DNA of 8,306 nt from contig JALRJA010000041.1 of assembly GCA_023255235.1 (NCBI GenBank), forward strand, positions 1 to 8,306. Direction: 5' to 3'. Shown here piece after piece: positions 6,237 through 8,306 of the stretch. A model generated the notes under the pieces. The model was not told the origin of the DNA. It was given only the letters and a program-made list of their open reading frames with translations, and made no database searches. Position 1 is the stretch's first letter. Each line of letters opens with the position of its first letter. A program made the translations under genes and the position numbers. This DNA is from Flaviramulus sp. (GTDB lineage: Bacteria; Bacteroidota; Bacteroidia; Flavobacteriales; Flavobacteriaceae).

Positions 6237-6706
6237 GTTATGTGTATTAATTTATTCATTACTTGTTAATTAGTGTTTATAATTTTAAAAAGTTTTATTT
6301 TGATAATTCAGTTTATTTTACAATCAATAACTGTTTTTTAACTACCAAATAAATTAGCATACATTTTTGGGTAAGTTATAAGCTATAAAACGGTTATTTA
6401 TGAGTCATTTTAAACTAAATAGTTATTAAAAAAAGTAGTTAATAATGGTTGTGAACAATTGTTAATAGTATTTTTAAAAAGCTTGTTTTTTAAATAATTA
6501 AGTAATTTTTACTTGTTAATTTGATATCAATAAAAATAGATAAAACACAAATCAAAATAAAATACAAAAAAGTTATTCTATATATTAACAAACTATCATT
6601 ATCATCATTTTTATTTTTTAATTTTAAAAAGAAATTTATAGTAAATAATATAATGTTGATAACTTGAATTTAACAGCAAACTAATATATTTAATTATTAA
6701 ATGTTG
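6237..6706. other. very AT-rich divergent spacer without recognisable genes
   Basis: Between the rpiB promoter and the candidate rnr promoter about 470 bases hold no believable coding frame. GC is about 16% by hand count over 6241-6720, well below the neighbouring genes. It holds short direct repeats and several 9-mers one mismatch from DnaA-box-like words: AGTTAATAA (6437-6445), TGTGAACAA (6450-6458) and TGTTAATAG (6460-6468) in a row and in the same direction, plus TGTTGATAA (6654-6662). It may be only an upstream regulatory and spacer region; a replication origin is a weaker possibility. Confidence 0.5.
6259..6521 (+). repeat. pair of 13-base direct repeats (TTACTTGTTAATT)
   Basis: TTACTTGTTAATT occurs at 6259-6271 and again at 6509-6521, exactly 250 bases apart and in the same direction; the next two bases are AG and TG. 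A second 12-mer, AATTTTAAAAAG, occurs at 6281-6292 and 6620-6631. The second is low-complexity and may be chance; the first has more sequence information. Confidence 0.45.
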
Positions 6707-6714
6707 TAAGTTTG
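6707..6714 (+). promoter_or_regulatory. candidate promoter of rnr (-7 element TAAGTTTG)
   Basis: TAAGTTTG matches the Bacteroidota -7 consensus TAnnTTTG at every fixed position and points toward rnr. A start near 6720 would give a leader of about 85 bases. No -33 TTG at suitable distance was found. It is the only perfect plus-strand match I found in the spacer. Confidence 0.45.
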
Positions 6715-6723
6715 TAAAAATCC

Positions 6724-6784
6724 AATAGCAATTTCTTCTCCATAAAAAGCTATTAAAAAATAAATTTCCTGTATTTATGGAAAT
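6724..6784 (+). promoter_or_regulatory. possible two-hairpin 5' leader of rnr
   Basis: In the predicted leader, AATAGC (6724-6729) pairs with GCTATT (6749-6754) across a 19-base loop, and ATTTCC (6764-6769) pairs with GGAAAT (6779-6784) across a 9-base loop. The second stem ends 21 bases before the rnr ATG. The stems are short, so this is only a suggestion of leader structure. Confidence 0.25.
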
Positions 6785-6805
6785 ACTAATGATTACTAAA
6801 ATTAC

Positions 6806-8306
6806 ATGGCAAGAAAGAACAAAGGAAAATCCAAAAAACAAGGCATTTTCAACCTCAAAAATACCATTTTAAGTATTTTAAAAAAAGAACGAAACCAAGC
6901 TTTTAACTACAAACAAATAGCAGCAAAATTAGGTGTTAATAATGCAAGTAGTAGAAATCAAATTATAAAAAAATTACGCGACTTACAAGAAAAAAAAGAA
7001 ATAGAAGAAGTAGAACGCGGTAAATTTAAAGCTATTATAAATACCGAATATCATAAAGGTATTTTAGATTTATCGGCAAGAGGATCAGGATATGTTATTT
7101 GTGATGATTTTGATGATGATATTTATATAGCATCCAATAATATTAATAAAGCATTAGATGGTGATGAAGTTGAGTTTTATGTATATAAAAGAAGAAAACG
7201 CGGCAAATTTGAAGGCGAAATAACCAGTGTTATTAAACGTAATAAAAGTGAATTTGTTGGTATTATTCAAATACAAAAAAATAATAACTACGCTTTTGTA
7301 ATTCCAGATAGTACTAAAATGTATAAAGATATTTTTGTACCTATAAATAAAACACAACAAGCAAACGATGGCGATAAGGTTCTTGTAAAAATTGAAGATT
7401 GGCCAGAAAAAGCCGATTCTCCTTATGGAAAAGTTTTGCAAGTATTAGGCAAACCAGGAGAACATAATACCGAGATACATTCTATTTTAGCAGAGTATGG
7501 TTTACCTTATAAATTTCCAGAAGAGGTTGACGATTTTGCTAATAAAATAAACACAGCTATTACAAAAGAAGAAATAGCAAAACGGCGTGATATGCGTAAA
7601 GATTTAACCTTTACAATAGATCCAAAAGACGCCAAAGATTTTGATGATGCCTTATCTTTTAAAATTTTAGAAAACAACCTTTATGAAATAGGAATTCATA
7701 TTGCAGACGTATCACATTATGTTAAAGAAGATACTATTCTAGATGAAGAAGCTTACCATAGAGCAACATCTGTTTACTTAGTAGATAGAGTAGTGCCTAT
7801 GTTACCAGAAATATTATCAAACAATGCGTGTTCTTTAAGACCATTAGAAGAAAAATATACCTTTTCTGCGGTTTTTCAAATTAATGACAAAGCAGAAATA
7901 AAAAACCAATGGTTTGGTAGAACTGTAACCTTTAGTGATGCTCGTTTTGCTTATGAAGAAGCACAAGCTATTATTGATAACAATAGCAAGTTAAGTATAA
8001 ACACACTATCTCAAATTAATACAGAAATACCTGCAAATGTTTCACTAACTGAAACAAGCTATAACACCACTTCTAATATTGCGTATGCTATTTTAAAATT
8101 AGATGAATTAGCAAAAATTATGCGAAAAAAACGCATGCAAAACGGTGCTATTTCTTTTGATAAAGTAGAAGTAAAATTTCATTTAGATAAACAAAATAAT
8201 CCTATAGATGTATTTTTTAAAACCAGTAAAGATGCTAATAAATTAATTGAAGAATTTATGCTTTTAGCTAATAAAAAAGTATCTGAATTTATAGGAAAAC
8301 AATCAC
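6806..8306 (+). CDS. rnr: Ribonuclease R, N-terminal 500 residues, cut by the right window edge
   Basis: RNase R is a processive 3'-to-5' exoribonuclease that degrades structured RNA, rRNA and mRNA in the cytoplasm. The start ATG 6806 gives a lysine-rich N-terminus (MARKNKGKSKK) followed by a winged-helix domain (about 17-76; FNYKQIAAKLG at 33-43). Two cold-shock/OB domains cover about 84-145 (GSGYVICDD at 93-101) and 150-215 (FVIPD, 164-168; DIFVPI, 175-180). The RNB catalytic domain starts near 262: TIDPKDAKDFDDAL at 270-283 supplies the metal-binding Asp272, Asp278, Asp280 and Asp281, and IGIHIADVSHYV (295-306), YLVDRVVPMLPE (324-335) and NNACSLRP (339-346) follow. The rest of the RNB domain and the S1 domain lie beyond the window; the family usually has over 700 residues. 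No stop or frameshift is seen in the 500 codons visible. The gene is divergent from the rpiB operon. Confidence 0.95.
   Translation, partial: MARKNKGKSKKQGIFNLKNTILSILKKERNQAFNYKQIAAKLGVNNASSRNQIIKKLRDLQEKKEIEEVERGKFKAIINTEYHKGILDLSARGSGYVICDDFDDDIYIASNNINKALDGDEVEFYVYKRRKRGKFEGEITSVIKRNKSEFVGIIQIQKNNNYAFVIPDSTKMYKDIFVPINKTQQANDGDKVLVKIEDWPEKADSPYGKVLQVLGKPGEHNTEIHSILAEYGLPYKFPEEVDDFANKINTAITKEEIAKRRDMRKDLTFTIDPKDAKDFDDALSFKILENNLYEIGIHIADVSHYVKEDTILDEEAYHRATSVYLVDRVVPMLPEILSNNACSLRPLEEKYTFSAVFQINDKAEIKNQWFGRTVTFSDARFAYEEAQAIIDNNSKLSINTLSQINTEIPANVSLTETSYNTTSNIAYAILKLDELAKIMRKKRMQNGAISFDKVEVKFHLDKQNNPIDVFFKTSKDANKLIEEFMLLANKKVSEFIGKQS

Noticed and set aside
6611..6841. Minus-strand open frame of 76 codons in the divergent spacer, overlapping the rnr start
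   Set aside because: Composition is that of AT-rich non-coding DNA (Ile, Phe, Tyr, Asn, Lys), there is no recognisable domain, and it runs over the rnr start and its likely promoter.
6777..6872. Out-of-frame 31-codon open frame starting at ATG 6777 and overlapping the rnr start
   Set aside because: It could be a regulatory upstream frame, but its only support is an ATG near the gene start; most of its length is the rnr coding sequence in another frame.
7154..7441. Minus-strand open frame of 95 codons opposite rnr
   Set aside because: It is antisense to the OB domains of RNase R, which read well on the plus strand.

Overview
The window looks like ordinary chromosomal DNA from a low-GC member of the Bacteroidota, most likely a marine-type Flavobacteriaceae. 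The evidence is: about 30% GC in genes, no Shine-Dalgarno sequences in front of start codons, two perfect Bacteroidota-type -7 promoter elements (TACCTTTG), a flavobacterial-style signal peptide ending in FSQ, and a flavobacterial type of double OmpA-domain protein. The species assignment is inference only.

Left block, plus strand (1-4265): the C-terminal two thirds of an M1 zinc aminopeptidase (cut at the left edge), then rnpA (protein subunit of RNase P, TTG start, very short leader), a membrane-anchored or periplasmic S41 carboxy-terminal processing protease with a PDZ domain, and an envelope protein with two OmpA-like domains. rnpA and the protease are 10 bases apart and probably share a transcript; the OmpA-like gene follows 71 bases later.

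Middle convergent spacer (4266-4399): a short AT-rich palindrome right on the OmpA stop codon, then DNA resembling a decayed dispersed intergenic repeat, including three pairs of complementary segments in an unusual interleaved order.

Minus-strand operon (6190 down to 4400): rpiB (ribose-5-phosphate isomerase B), a CDF-family zinc-type efflux transporter and an ElaA-type GNAT acetyltransferase. The genes are packed with a 1-base gap and a 1-base overlap, under one clear promoter.

Right block: a divergent, very AT-rich spacer of 615 bases (about 16% GC in its core by hand count) with short direct repeats and a few DnaA-box-like 9-mers, then rnr (RNase R, plus strand), which runs off the right edge after 500 codons. 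rnr has no stop in the window.

Functionally the genes are housekeeping: RNA processing and decay (rnpA, rnr), envelope proteolysis and structure (M1, S41, OmpA-like), pentose phosphate metabolism (rpiB) and metal homeostasis (CDF). I see no mobile element, CRISPR array, defence system, tRNA or rRNA, and no convincing new multi-gene system. The points most worth a second look are the AT-rich divergent spacer, the interleaved complementary segments of the convergent spacer, the Asp-to-Cys change in the second OmpA domain, and the TTG start and short leader of rnpA.
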